A stretch of DNA of 60,185 nucleotides from Mycobacterium sp. ENV421 (GTDB taxonomy: Bacteria > Actinomycetota > Actinomycetes > Mycobacteriales > Mycobacteriaceae), in NCBI RefSeq assembly GCF_002887815.1, contig NZ_PDHO01000032.1, forward strand, positions 1-60,185. Reading direction: 5' to 3'. Under the pieces are notes generated by a model. The model saw only the letters and a program-made list of their open reading frames with translations, ran no database searches and was not told the origin of the DNA. A program made the position numbers and the translations under genes. Shown here one piece after another: positions 60,009 to 60,185 of this stretch. Position 1 is the first letter of the stretch. Every line of letters begins with the position of its first letter.

Positions 60009-60091
60009 TGCGGGCGGAGGGACTCGAACCCACACGCTCTTTCGAGCAATGGCACCTAAAGCCATCGCGTCTTCCATTCCGCCACGCCCGC
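60009..60091 (-). tRNA. tRNA-Leu (anticodon UAG)
   Basis: On the minus strand the 7-bp acceptor GCGGGCG (60091-60085) pairs with CGCCCGC near the 3' end. The anticodon arm is ATGGC-TTTAGGT-GCCAT with anticodon TAG. There is a long variable arm (GCTCGAAAGAGC) as in class II tRNAs, and the T-arm carries GGTTCGAGTCC. Length 83 nt, CCA not encoded. Confidence 0.95.
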
Positions 60092-60185
60092 AGAACTCCG
60101 GAGTCTACCCGGCGAAACCCCCCGGGGATGTGAGTTCCTAAGGGATGTCAAGCGACCTGTTGGCTCGTAGGGTGGTTGTCGGCGG

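Overview
The window reads as a mycobacterial chromosome segment, most likely from a rapidly growing Mycolicibacterium-type species. It has high G+C, many GTG starts, tandem MspA-family porins, a PGRS-type glycine-rich protein, an F420-dependent (LLM) oxidoreductase and dense CoA-based catabolism. I see no insertion sequence, prophage or CRISPR array.

Layout. 1-1145 holds the N-terminal part of a repetitive exported alanine-rich protein (minus strand), followed by about 1 kb with no convincing gene. From 2.2 to 45.4 kb lies a catabolic supercluster. It contains an acyl-CoA dehydrogenase pair divergent from an amidohydrolase/amidohydrolase/Rieske/alpha-beta hydrolase operon (2.2-8.1 kb). Next is an operon with a NuoF-like flavoprotein, a ferredoxin, a DUF35-thiolase fusion, a hydrolase and two 3-hydroxyisobutyrate-dehydrogenase-like enzymes (8.7-14.5 kb), then a P450 with its ferredoxin and a TetR regulator (14.5-17.1 kb). 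A minus-strand amidohydrolase/ACAD/CoA-transferase/thiolase/ACAD operon (17.3-23.4 kb) diverges from a CMD/Rieske oxygenase/amidohydrolase/SnoaL/ACAD-pair operon (23.7-29.5 kb). A second TetR, MeaB and an SDR follow (29.6-32.0 kb). Then come CoA ligase/ACAD pair/enoyl-CoA hydratase, a [2Fe-2S] ferredoxin, and a B12-dependent acyl-CoA mutase with LLM oxidoreductase and CoA transferase (32.1-40.6 kb). IclR, acetoacetyl-CoA-synthetase-like ligase, DUF1330 and aldehyde dehydrogenase close the cluster (40.7-45.4 kb). From 45.4 kb on are mainly envelope genes: small exported proteins, the PGRS protein, two MspA-like porins, two Pro-rich exported paralogues, a PLD-fold protein, a split chromate transporter, a large flippase/kinase-like membrane protein, a CocE-type lipoprotein, a 54-aa micro-gene and tRNA-Leu(UAG).

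How the genes fit together. Oxygenases (P450, Rieske) would activate a hydrophobic, probably cyclic or branched substrate. Ligases and CoA transferases make CoA esters. Three heteromeric ACAD pairs plus two single ACADs, a hydratase, SDRs, a thiolase and a probable aldolase shorten them. A divergent AdoCbl mutase with its MeaB chaperone would rearrange a branched intermediate. I cannot name the substrate.

The strongest signal outside the genes is a recurring palindrome, GAGAAY-N3-RTTCTC. It mostly occurs as two sites 21-22 bp apart and sits at about nine promoters between 4.4 and 43.9 kb. Its best copies lie directly in front of the TetR gene at 29619, which suggests one coherent, apparently undescribed regulon covering the supercluster.
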